The notes beneath the pieces are model-generated. The model was given only the letters and a program-made list of their open reading frames with translations. It was not told the origin of the DNA and searched no databases. This document shows positions 39,623 through 50,256 of a DNA stretch of 64,000 nt, in pieces. Within the stretch, counting starts at the first letter, position 1; each line of letters starts with the position of its first letter. The translations under genes and the position numbers were made by a program. Origin of the DNA: Cyanoderma ruficeps (taxonomy: Eukaryota; Chordata; Aves; Passeriformes; Timaliidae); the NCBI GenBank assembly GCA_008694505.1, contig VZDJ01007749.1:2880941-2944940 (forward strand), written 5' to 3'.

Positions 39623-42600
39623 AGACCTGGGCATATACACTGGGAGCTCATAATTATTCAACACCCAATTGATAAAATCCAGGCACTCATCTCCTCAGTT
39701 GTTTCCAGCTGATTTATAGATTTATTTTGTTGTTAGGCTGAATCCCATGACACAGGTAACCACAGGCTGTAGTTAAGGTGATGATTTATATTCTCTTGTA
39801 GTGCAACAGCCCCTTTAAACTTCAGCACTTGATCAGAAATGGGAGAATTTGCTTCATGGGATTAATACACAACAGTACCACTGACTAGTGTAGTGCACAG
39901 TCTTCCTCAGGACCAGAATTGCACAGCTCCAGAGACACTCCATACCTGCCAAATGTACTCACTCAGTCCAGAGCAAAAGGAATGTTCTGCAGTCCCAAAC
40001 CAGGGCAAATTGTGACTTGGTCACCATGAGTCCAACCCTTCTGAAGTGTCATCAGAATAACCAGAATTTTGTTTATCTGAATCATGAGTTAAATCAAGAA
40101 AGCCAAATTTTAGGAAGACTAAACTCTGATAAATGTAATGTTTTCTTACTTGAGGGTAAGCATGATACAGGTGTCATCCCACAGGTATGCCCTGCAAAGT
40201 CCAGCCAGCTGGTTCATCCCACAGCACAGACCCTGTTCTGGCAAGAATTCTCACCAGCTCAAACAGAACATCTCAGTATGTCCAAGACCCACCAAAAGTC
40301 CTCAGGCAATGTTGAGAAGTCTTTCCTTCTGCTGAAAAATACCCAAAATCATGTAGGATCATCCCCAGATTGTTCCATTCTTCTAGATGAGCAAGTGCCT
40401 AAGATGTGACAATTGTCTTTTGGTACAGAGAGACAAATTTAGTGGGTGGGATGAAAGTCAGAAACATGGTTTGTAAGGAAAAAGAAAAAAGAAAATAAAC
40501 ATATCTTGCTTGGAAAACATGTCTTTTTTCCTCCCTATTTCCATTCCCAACAGCATTTGGATCATTTTTACTCATGAGAAAGGATGCAGACACAGGAAAT
40601 TTCCTCCAGAAAACTGAACATTCCTTTTCTAATAATATTTCATACTGGAAAAGGATCTCCCTCACTTAGTGCATAGCAGTTCTCTAAAGCAAAAAACTCT
40701 GAAAGCAGCACACTAAAATCACATAAAATAAATAATAACCTGTGATTTCTTGCCTGAGATTGTTCTGCTGCTTTCCCCAGTCCAGCCCACAAAAAGCAGC
40801 CATTTGATTTCTGTTATACACTGCCTGTTGTTTGTCAGCAGGAAAAATTCAGAGTACTAAAAATGCTTACTGCTTTGAGAGCAATAATAAAATGTGTGCT
40901 TGCCTTCAGATTAGCTATCACTGTTTTTTCCTGCAGAGAATGAGAGAAATATAGAGGTGAAATTCCATGTTGTTATGTATAAAATAGTCTTTAAAAAAGT
41001 GCCTGGGGAGTTATATTGTATTGGTTTTAATGTGTCTTATGCAGCTAAATCCCTGCTCACTACTTATAAAACATAAAAGATATGAAATCTAGAATCTTGA
41101 TCATAAAACACAAATTAAATCAACACAGTCAACCTCAGAGAGCATGAATATATTTCACTTCATTAGAAAATAATAAGCCATGCTGGCATTTGGACAGAAA
41201 TGAAGCCAGCTTGATAGAACACATTTTTTTCACAGCACTTTCCTCTTGTATCACTTATATCAGCATGACAAGGTCTGCCCAGTACCATGGTTCTCACACC
41301 AGCAGGATTGTCTTTTACTTCCTTCATGGATGGTGGGAAGCTTGCCATGATTTCTTTGCATCTCCAATGGAGCTATGATAACACATCAAAATAAAAGCCA
41401 TTCTGTTCTGGAATATTTCTCAGCCTAGGGAGAGAAACAAGGCCAAGGTCAGAAGGGTAAGCAAGGCAACTGGAAGAGAAATTATTGGATCAAGGTGATG
41501 CAATATATCAGTTTATAACTAGTGAGAAATCCATGTTTTCTGAGCCTGACTCAGATGGCCTGGCTGTTAGGCCAGGAGTCAGGAACTGTGGATGGCACAT
41601 GGGCTGTGACATGGGTGACCCAGAGTCACTGTAAAATGGGAATGACTCCATCCTGAGATACAGACAAGAGTCCCAGGGAAGGCAGCCCCTGTGTGCTGGC
41701 AGGACACGACACTCGGCTGCCCAGAGGCAGCTCCGTTCCATGTGGGACAAATCCCATATCCCTCAAACCTCTGTTAGCCCACTGAACTTCTGATTAGGAA
41801 AATTAAATTTCATTTTGGCAACTGCTACTTGAAAACTTTCCAACCTCTGCACTAAACCATGCTTAACTCGAAGTCAACACACCTGCGAGGGGACTGTGCA
41901 GCCAGAAGGAAATCTTTTGAGAGGACTCTACACCTGAGCTTCCAGAAAGCTTTTAATATCTGTGTTCCTTTCTATTCTTCATCCCTGTCTCCTGCACTTC
42001 TCCCAGATGCAGAGCTACAGAGGTGATCCCTCAGGCACAGAGTGCCCCCAGAGCTACCACTATTTACTCCACTTCTGAAGTATCTACTCTCAGGCACCTG
42101 TCATTCCACTATTCCTTTGTGTTCACCTCATTCCTTACCTAAGCAATGTCTGACCTGAAGCACGCCGTATAGTTTGGTTTCAATGTCACATGTTCATTGT
42201 GCCTTTTTATCTCCTACGTTTCCACTGATGCATTTTAACTAGATAAGTGCTTGTTAAATGCTAAATCAATATCCCAGTGCTCTAAAACCAAAGGGAGAGC
42301 ACTGGACACACTACACCTACAATGCATTAAAGCCACTGTAACAAGTTTAATCACTTTGCAGCACTTTGACTGCTCCTTTGTGAAATGACTACAAAATGCT
42401 GCCAAACAGCTTCATTTCATTTTCCTCTAGTGCTCAGGTGAATATGGGCAACAGCCATCTCTAAAAATAGGAAAATGGGAGGCTGAAGCTCATTTCCAGG
42501 CTAAGACCAGAGATGAAAATTACTCTGGTCCTGAATGTATTCCCTGGCACATTTTTACATGCTCAGTGGCACAGCAGTTGTCTTCCTTTCATAAGATGCA

Positions 42601-43931
42601 CAAAGAATGTTTTGCTATTACATATGAAACACCATTTATGTGGCCATAAATAACAGAAAATCTTAGTCTGAAAAGGCCTTTTAAAATCCTCTCTATAGCA
42701 AACTGGAATTTTACTTTTTTTTTTAAAGCTTGATACATTTCCCCATCTGCTTACTGTACTTGAAGCAAGAATGGACAGCTGTAAAAGAGAGCCCTCCTCA
42801 CCATGATGTTCTGTTCACGTTCTGCTTCCTACCAGGAGCTTAGAATTTGTTCTAAGGATATTTTTCTTTCCTTGTATGTGCCTGATACCTGCACAGGAAC
42901 CAAAGCAAAGTCTTCAGCCATACACTTCCACTCCACACACTCTTGAGAACAAACCAAGTTGTGTGAAGTTGCTTAAGTCAGAAGTGGAACCTGTTTATGA
43001 CAAGCTTAACCGGATAAATGACCTTAGAGGAAGATCAGCTGGCACCTATCTGGAAGAAATAAGAGGGACAGATCCAGGGCAGAAGGGACATTTAACCTAT
43101 TTGGTGGTAACTGACAGGTGTAATCAGCACACAATTGCTCTCTGAAACTTCTCACCCTAGACAGAAAATCTAACAGGCCAAAGGGGTTGCCAGTATTTTA
43201 TTCAGTGCTGTGATCAAACGTTGCCTGTCCTGAACTTCTGTAAAGCCTCAGCCTGATGGAGTGAGTGTCAGCTTAGCTGGTTTCATTTTGGTGCCACTGG
43301 CTGGGGAGATTTGCAGGAGTCGCAGCCACAGGCCCTGTCAAATGCATACCATACATCTTCAAATGGCATGAAAAAGGTGTTTGCCATTTCACAACTTTGA
43401 TTCATAAATTCCTCATGCTGTCCTTGGCTTTTATGTCAACAGGATAAAGTAGGCTTTCCTGCCATGAAACTCCATCTGCCCAGCAGCCCCATTTCCAGAC
43501 CCACATTCCTGTGCTTTCCTTCGAGTGTGGAGGGAGGGTGGGCAGAGTGACCTTTGCCATGTTCACCAGCCTAGCTGGGTTAAACACTCAAGGGATGTGA
43601 CATGTGAGGAGGCCCCATCCCCACGGATTGTTTCCCCAGCAGCATCACGAGATTCAGGGCTGCCGGCTCCCAGACAGACATTCCTCCTCCACTTCTCACC
43701 ACGCTCTGCTGCAGCACGGCAAGTGCTTCTGGGAACAGGCTGGAGACTGGATCCCAGCTGAAAGTAGCCCTTCAAAAATAGCAATTTTTAAACTGAATCA
43801 TTTTCCAAATCACACTCTAAAATTACTTCCCTTCCTGGCAAGCTCCCTGCAGCTCATCGGTACACAGGCAAGCATGGACTTGGAGGATGCAGATTTCTCA
43901 GGAGCTGCACCAATCCCATTCTGCAGGTTTC

Positions 43932-43951
43932 TGCATCCATCCATCCATGCA
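43932..43951. repeat. (CATC)n short microsatellite
   Basis: Three to four CATC units pass into a GTCT-rich degenerate extension. Confidence 0.8.
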
Positions 43952-46900
43952 TCTGTCTGTTCATCCCTCCCCTCTGCACTGTGAAGCTCAGCCACAGAAT
44001 ACAAGGGCTACATCTCTAACCTTAAGAGAGAGATTTACAAAGGCCTCTTCTTCTTTCCTCCAAATGCTTGTCAAGAGAAATGGCAGGTTACAGAACTGCC
44101 TAACTCGCCTTTCAGTCCTTTCAAAAACTGAGCTGTTCACTTGGTGAGCTGAAGGACACTGACCTCTCCTGCAAGGCCAGGCCCTGGTTAGGCTGAACAA
44201 GGTGAGATCCAAAGGAAACCTTCTAACTGGTTTGTTGCCTAATAATCTACATGAATTCAATAGTTGATTGCACATTTAGAAATTATCCTTTGCAGGGTCT
44301 CAGAAATATTACAGAGCTGCATCTTCCTGAGTGGTAGAATAGTAGCTTTCCATTATTAAAATGTATTAAAAATCCCTTGCATGCCAAGCCACTGACTGAG
44401 ATTTCCCTGCACAAAGCAATAATAGAAAACAAATTAGCAAAACTAATGCAGGAAGGGCAGAAGCCACCAGAGTGGAAGGTTTTCCCATAAAACGCAAGAC
44501 TTCATTCCAAAAATTGTGAGGAGAGTAAGTCATGTGAACACAGAGCTACCTGCACACGATGCAGGGTGCCTGTGGCTTCCATCAGCAGCACAGGCAAGTG
44601 AGAACACATTAATGTGCCCAGGGTGCCCGGAGCACTAGGCAGAACCAGGCCTTCTGAAATCGGCTATTCATCAGATTTAAATTGAATGTAATTTGCAGCA
44701 CTAATTAGATCATTCTCTCTTTTGGTGAGAGCAGTGAAAGTGAGAAAGTAGTAGTTAGATCACTGAGCCTCAGGAAAACTAAAAACAAAATGCCATTGCA
44801 TATTCATAAATTAGCAGGAAGAATGAAGAAATCTCTGATGCAGACAGCTATTGCTTCCTGTTTCTCTTAAACCTGTGGAAATATTCTCCTAGTAAAACCA
44901 TGTCTTTGTTAACAATACTGTTTCCCTGCAGCTTTGTACCCCCTAGCAGTTCGACCCAGCAAACCAAAACCTGCACTGGCTGACTCCTACATCTCACCCT
45001 GACTTGATTTTGAGTTTGGAAGTACAAGAAATGGTTCCCAAAATATTCTCAAGTTTATCTCATCAGCTTCTTCGGCTCTGCTCCCATGAAAGCCAGAGTG
45101 CTACTGGCAGAGCAATTTCCAGAGCCCAGCTACCTGGAAACAGCTTCATGCCAAGACTCCACATGGACCACCTGCTAATCGACACATAAAATGTCTTAGT
45201 TTTCAACAAAATTGTCTGCAACAGGCAACTCATGGCTTCAAGACCAGTAATAAGCCTGCCTGTTTTCTCTCTCCCCTCCCCATAAGTTCACCCTCATACA
45301 GAGAGAAGACATGAGAACACAAAAGACCATTTGGGTCACAGGACTGGTCTTCTGCTTCCAAACCTAAAAAGTGCCTGGGGAGGGTGAGGAAACACTAGTA
45401 ACATCTGAAGTTCCATGGAAACACACACTCATTCCCAAATACTGTGCAGTTAGTATACTTCTCACTGTCTCAATCTGTCATCACACTAAGTCAGGCACTG
45501 GGAAGAACCTTCTATCCTAAAGTATCCAGATTTCTAATTTAAAAATTGGGCATATTCATTTCTGTTATGCATTGTCACTGAAACCCTTGCTCACAATGGT
45601 ACCAAGGCTCTGATTGCATAGACTACCAATTACCTCATCCATTTCTTTTAATTACAAGGTAATAACAAAGAGACTGTTCCCTGAAATCCAGTAGGAGGTA
45701 CAAGTGAAGAAGAGCACCATCTCATTGCCTGAGCAGCCTGTCAGGCACCCATGCTCACCATAAGACCCCTCACTGAAAAATAACTTCCTTGGTACATGTT
45801 ACAGACAACAACTAATTTATACAGCCCATATTGAGCTATATGGAGAGCAACACAAAACCGTCTGCACATTAACTCCAGCTGCAGGAGCAGTTACAAATCT
45901 ATTTGCCTTTGGTCACTATTGAGGGAGAAAATATGTCCAGCTACTGCAAACAAGCCATGCATTTCAGGGACTGTATGATATGTTTACCTTCAGATTGTAT
46001 GAGGCACTTCCAAATAACTACTTGAGGCATTTCTATGCTAACGTAATGGTAAAAAGCTCCTGAATGATGTACTTGGTATTTTTTGTTGGCATATATTTGC
46101 CACAAAGTCAGTGGGGAGGTGTATGAGTGAAGCTTGTACTGGAACCGAGAGCACAAATGTGGAGGTCTTGGTCCCTGAAACTGAAAAAAGTGGCCTTGCT
46201 AATTTGCTTGTGAGTCACACCATCAAACCATGGCTGAGAATTTAGAGGATTTTACCCAGAAAAAAAAATCCAAAAAACCCCCACTATTCCCCTGAAAGAA
46301 ATAACAGCAACTGGTCTTTTTCGGGTTTAAAATACCATTTTAAACTTTATTCTTTAATAAAGCACTGTGATGTTTAGCAGTACAACCTCTTTGCAGACAA
46401 TGGTTTAATTAAACATTTAATGAGTCTGTCTCATTTCTTTGCACGAATTTCACTTTAAACAGCCAAGCTAATAATGTAAACACCATATTTTGGTTATTAA
46501 AATAATTACTTTCACAAACACTGACCTGAAAAACCAAATGGCTGGTGCCGTGCATACAATACTCCCACAGCTCAGGGATCTAATTTTAGCATAAAGCCCA
46601 ATTTACAGCTGACCATCAGCTTTTAAAAAAATTCTAGGCAAATGGTTTTAAAGACAGTGATTTTTTTCACCAAATCTCTCAAGATTTCATTCAATTATTC
46701 AAGAACGTAGAAACACATCCTTCATTTAACCATGTAACAGCCTTTAAGAGTGTTACCCAAGCAGGGGCACAGCAGCAGCTTCAGAATATTTCCTCAAACT
46801 CTCATATCAGGATCAGAACAACCAAAACCATGACCTTCCTTTAAGCCACAGCTCTGGAGGATTTTTTAGCTAGCTAATGGAGTTTTCCCAGGAGCTAGTT

Positions 46901-46960
46901 ACTTTGGAAAGGACCAAATACTTTCAGTGGGACTTTAATGCAAAAAAAACCAAAAAACTT

Positions 46961-46972
46961 CCCCCCCCCCCC
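46961..46972. repeat. C12 homopolymer
   Basis: Twelve consecutive C residues follow an A-rich stretch. Length calls here are prone to sequencing error. Confidence 0.95.
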
Positions 46973-47536
46973 AGCTTTATAGCCAGAAAAATCTGAAGTA
47001 TTTCTGCAAAACAGTGACAAATTTTCAAGATTCCAAGTAAAAAAATCTTAGTGAAATGAGTTGTCAAAACATTTTGAAAATCTGTCAACAGCTCAAATTC
47101 TTAGAAACCATGATTCGGTGATGCTGGAAATACAATCTTGTCCATGCTGAAGCAGCTAAACCATGTCCTTTGCTGCTTCAGCTGAGCTTTTTTCTTCATG
47201 GAAAGTTACTGGTAGGTTTTCATATCTATGATGTGATTCCTCAAGCTAATCAGCATCCCACCAGCATCATCCTTTCCCAGGCAGGACATTTCCAGAGAGG
47301 CCACTGCAGACTCCAGAGCCAGTCAGGTTCTACTGCTTGGAAATTGTCCTGTCACACAAGGAAATGGCCAATTTTTCACTCTCCATCTAGGAGCCAACCA
47401 TGCCCCAAGAGGGGACAATGCATGGCGTGGTGAGGTATGAGTTACACACGCTTTGCTAACTGGCTTCTCACTAAAAACATCAGGGGCCTATCACAGCAGG
47501 TGAAATTGCTGAGGACTCCAGAGAACTGTTGTGTTC

Positions 47537-47662
47537 CCAACAAAAAAAAACCAGCAACAATAACAACAAAACCACCACAAAATAAAAAAAAAAAAAAAAA
47601 CAAAAAAAACCCCTAAAACCCCCAGCAACAACAACAAAACAACGACAACAACAACAAAACAG
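47537..47662. repeat. Low-complexity (CAA)n / poly-A / (CAACAA)n tract
   Basis: On the plus strand CAACAATAACAACAAAACC-type units flank an A18 run and a CCCCTAAAACCCCC stretch, then CAACAACAACAAAAC units resume. The long minus-strand open frame here reads as leucine/valine/phenylalanine repeats and is not a gene. Confidence 0.9.
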
Positions 47663-47894
47663 TCTTACTTCCCCTGCAAACACAAAAGCACCAGGAATCT
47701 AAACTGTGATACCCATCTGCACCAACAAAATTCCTGCAAATTCAGGTAAATTGGTTTAGTTTTATATCACCTGACACAGTGGATTGCATGTAATCATTCC
47801 TGGATTACCACAGTGGAAATTATTTCTAACTATAGTCATTGGCACTAAAGGGCCCATTTCTGACCTATTAAGCCCTCGACCATCCATGGGAGAC

Positions 47895-47935
47895 TTTCCA
47901 CTCATTTCAATGGCCTTTTGATTAGGTCTGATATA
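47895..47935. mobile_element. Possible ancient sauropsid repeat fragment
   Basis: The segment TCCACTCATTTCAATGGCC followed by TTTTGATTAGGTCTGA resembles a word common in turtle and crocodile repeats (TTGACTTCAATGGGCTTTGGATCAGGCCC). Only some 35 bases compare well. It may extend left to about 47,760 but I cannot support that by eye. Confidence 0.25.
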
Positions 47936-48587
47936 CTTGCCCAATGTTTTTCTGTTTCTTGTGTCCTTGAGATCTGCTATTGCTTTCTACAGCTATTGGG
48001 TTTGTGATTTATTGGTTTAATTTTTTTTATTTTTATTCAGTTTTAGTATTTATAATGGGACACAACTGACACTTTGAAATAGGAGCTACTTTTTTTCTTA
48101 AGTATTGAGTGTGGTATTGGTAGCCTTGAGCAAAATAGGAGATTGGAAATCTTCTTTGATACTTCTAGACACTTTCCTTTCACCTCTACTGAACAAAATG
48201 CTTTAGCCCAAAAGCAATAATGGCAAAAGCCCAAAGTTTAGACATGTTGGTGGCTATCAAAACATGATACTTTGATTAGAGTACTTTGTAAACTAATTAA
48301 TTGCATTTTTTGTGTGCCCTGTTCCTCAGAATAATAGGTGTAAACCCAAGCCATTTTCTTCACCTGACAAGTATGAACAGTCTTTTAGAAAGGGAGGAAG
48401 TTCTCCTGCTATGGATGTGGCCAAGAGATAACTGCCAATAATATGAAATCTCATGGCAAGGCAAAATTTCTCAGATCCAAAATAAGAAATAAATGTGTGA
48501 AACTGTGGAGAGGTTCCAGTGATAGCAAATAGCCCCTTCCTAAAAGACACCATGTAGCTACCAAGAGGCAGCAAATATTTTCCCATA

Positions 48588-48630
48588 GACCAAAAAAAAA
48601 AAAAAAANAGACCAAAAAAAAAAAAAAAAA
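48588..48630. repeat. Duplicated AGACC+poly-A unit around an N
   Basis: The sequence AGACC followed by a run of about 16 A occurs twice back to back, with an N at 48608 just before the second copy. No repeat body is attached. The layout is what a mis-joined homopolymer gap would give. Confidence 0.85.
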
Positions 48631-49241
48631 TTAGAACTTAGGCTAAAAAAAAACATAAACCAGGGCACAAGCTCCCACCCCAGTGAGACTGACACTGGCA
48701 ACTGTAAATTGTGGGGAGCATTTCCTCCTCCAAGCACAGATCTTTGCTACACGTGTTATCAACCCCTACACATATGTTTGCAGGACTGGCATCGCTCCCA
48801 TCCTCTTTGCAATACCTTTTCAGTGAGAATTCTCATTTTATTTAAAAAATACGAATGTAATTATTTACTTCAAGTCTCCCAGGAAAGGACTGCAGTTCTT
48901 ACTGCAGCACAACAGATAAGAAAGGCTACAGCGTTTGTTCCAAGGCAAACAGTGAAGACAGAATTCAACACTTCGGGAGGGGGGGAGTCACCTTTCAGAC
49001 ACTAGCTAAGATTAAATGGGCACTTGGCACCGAACCCAAAATGTATCATTTTCTTGGGTCTACCTCTGCGGAGTCAGATCAGAAATAACGATTTGTGCAT
49101 CTAGAAATGGCTGAAATTAACTAATTAGCGTTCCACCGACCACCACCACCAACTCCCTCAAAAACACTCTGTTGGCACCGGGCGTAGAAGGAAGGTGTTG
49201 AAGCCAAACCACCCCCGCAGCGGCCAAGGCGCGTCCCACAC

Positions 49242-49322
49242 ATGGCGAGCGACCAGCGCGTTCGCCGCGTTCCCCGTGCCCGGCCGGTGCCGCGGCGGGA
49301 GCGGAGAAGCGAGGAGAAGTGA
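49242..49322 (+). other. Candidate upstream ORF 1 (26 codons)
   Basis: This ATG-started frame lies in the KCNK12 register and ends at TGA 49320-49322, so it cannot extend into the channel. The +4 base is G but -3 is C, a middling initiation context. The peptide is arginine-rich, as GC-rich DNA dictates. It matters only if transcription starts before 49242. Confidence 0.25.
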
Positions 49323-49333
49323 GGAGCGGCGAG

Positions 49334-49360
49334 CAGGGCAGGGCAGGGCAGGGCAGGGCG
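49334..49360 (+). repeat. (GGGCA)n pentanucleotide tract, canonical G-quadruplex motif
   Basis: Five GGG runs at 49336, 49341, 49346, 49351 and 49356 are separated by CA loops of two bases, a 5-base period. This satisfies the G3N1-7 quadruplex rule with one spare run. The G-rich strand is the KCNK12 sense strand, so a leader RNA could also fold it if transcription starts upstream. Confidence 0.8.
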
Positions 49361-49599
49361 GCCCCGTCCCGCCCCATCCCTCCCCCAGGCCGGGCGCGGC
49401 GGCCCCCCGGGGGCGCGGCAGCGGCGGCTCCAGCGGCCCGGCCCGGGCGGGCGGCGGCAGCGGGGCTGCGGGAGCCTCCCCGCCGGGGATGCGGCTCCCC
49501 GGGGGACGCGCCGCACGCTCCCGCCCTCCGCCCGCCGTCGACCGGGCGCCGCGCGGAGCCTCCGCCTCCGCCTCCCCGCGGCGTCTCCCCCGCGGCGGG

Positions 49600-49617
49600 G
49601 CCGCCGCCGCCGCCGCC
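49600..49617 (+). repeat. (GCC)6 trinucleotide repeat in the KCNK12 leader region
   Basis: Six uninterrupted GCC units are flanked by GGGG and CCCG. They lie about 290 bases before the start codon, inside an upstream open frame where they read as six alanines. Repeats of this class are unstable in some vertebrate leaders; nothing here shows expansion. Confidence 0.85.
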
Positions 49618-49777
49618 CCGCATGGCCAGAGCGAGCCGGCCGGTGCGCGCCGCCGAGCCCGCGCCGCAACAGCCCGCGGCCCCGGGGGCGCGGGGCGTCG
49701 GGCCGAGGGCGGGCGGGCGAGGCCAACGGCCCCGGGGCGCCGCCGCCGCCAGCCGGGCGGGCAGCCCCGCCGGGGGA

Positions 49778-49784
49778 TGACTCA
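49778..49784 (+). promoter_or_regulatory. AP-1-type site TGACTCA
   Basis: An exact TGACTCA heptamer (context GGATGACTCAGAG) lies in the CpG island 121 bases before the start codon. It is a palindromic-type AP-1/TRE match and stands out as one of the few AT-containing words in a nearly pure GC stretch. It could equally be part of the transcribed leader, because its first three bases are also the stop codon of a short upstream frame. Binding is inference. Confidence 0.35.
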
Positions 49785-49904
49785 GAGCCGCGGCCCCTGC
49801 AGCGAAGCCGCCGCCGCGCCGGGCTCCGCGCAGCGCCGCCCCATGCCCGCGCCCCCCGCCGGGGGCCGCCCGCCGCCCGCCGCGCCCGCCGCGCCGCGCA
49901 CCGG

Positions 49905-50256
49905 ATGATGCCCCCGCGGGGGGCGGTGGGCTCCTGCCGCCGGCGGCGCCTGGCGCCCCTCAACGAGGACAACGGGCGGTTCCTGCTGCTGGCTGCTCTC
50001 ATCGCGGCGTACCTGAGCGCCGGCGCCACCGTCTTCTCGGCCCTCGAGAGCCCGTCGGAGGCGGCGGCGCAGCTCCGCTGGAACCGGACCCTCCACAACT
50101 TCAGCCGCATCTTCAACATCAGCCTGCCGGAGCTGCGCGCCTTCCTGCGGAGCTACGAGGCGGCCATGGCCGCGGGCATCCGCGTCGACGCCCTGCGGCC
50201 CCGCTGGGACTTTCCCGGCGCCTTCTACTTCGTGGGCACCGTCGTCTCCACCATAG
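49905..50256 (+). CDS. KCNK12: KCNK12-like (THIK-2) two-pore-domain K+ channel, coding exon 1 (partial gene)
   Basis: This exon encodes the first 117 residues plus the first base of codon 118 of a K2P background potassium channel subunit, which works as a dimer in the membrane. Residues 1-25 are a cytoplasmic N-terminus with an arginine run at 12-15, followed by LNEDNGRF. TM1 is about 26-47. The extracellular cap is about 48-100 and has no cysteine, as in THIK channels. N-glycosylation sequons lie at N60 (NRT), N65 (NFS) and N71 (NIS). The pore helix and filter start follow, ending VVSTIG. The exon stops inside the first filter glycine codon, a typical K2P intron site. KCNK12 is preferred over KCNK13 because of GATVFSALESP, ELRAFLR and DALRPRWDFPGAFYF; as I recall, KCNK13 reads AAVFSALE, ELRGFLR and DNVRPRWDFTGAFYF there. 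Two tandem ATGs (49905, 49908) could start it. The second has A at -3 and may be preferred. The first in-frame stop upstream is at 49320, with no ATG between. The family is certain; the paralogue call is strong but from memory. Confidence 0.9.

Larger units (their letters stand above)
32436..49179. other. Gene-free interval upstream of the KCNK12 CpG island
   Basis: About 16.7 kb of AT-rich sequence carries most of the microsatellites of the window and no recognised gene. Several stretches dense in homeobox-, POU- and forkhead-like core words (34,230-34,520; 44,660-44,830; 46,380-46,520) look like possible conserved non-coding elements. The last 200 bases before the island contain ACTAATTAG at 49118-49126. 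Confidence 0.55.
49489..49908 (+). other. Candidate upstream ORF whose stop overlaps the KCNK12 start (139 codons)
   Basis: An ATG at 49489 (with further in-frame ATGs at 49777 and 49843) opens a frame that closes at TGA 49906-49908, overlapping the KCNK12 ATG at 49905 in an ATGATG cluster. A separate 52-codon frame, 49622-49780, likewise ends in an ATGA overlap with the ATG at 49777. The peptide composition (Ala, Pro, Arg, Gly) is what any frame of this DNA would give, so a protein product is doubtful. A regulatory uORF role is possible. Confidence 0.3.

Noticed and set aside
47480..47683. Minus-strand frame rich in Leu/Val/Phe as a membrane peptide
   Set aside because: It is the translation of a CAA/poly-A low-complexity tract.
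49195..49908. 237-codon plus-strand frame preceding KCNK12 as a separate protein gene
   Set aside because: It needs a GTG start and has no domain; composition follows the DNA. Only its ATG-initiated part is kept, as a possible regulatory uORF.
49121..50119. 332-codon open frame on the minus strand across the CpG island
   Set aside because: Its product is Arg/Gly/Ala/Pro low complexity, it is the shadow of GC-rich stop-depleted DNA, and it lies opposite a clear K2P exon on the plus strand.
49905..50256. Assignment to KCNK13 (THIK-1)
   Set aside because: The cap and pre-pore residues (ALESP, DALRPRWDFPG, ELRAFLR) agree better with KCNK12; the two shared sequons are explained as ancestral.
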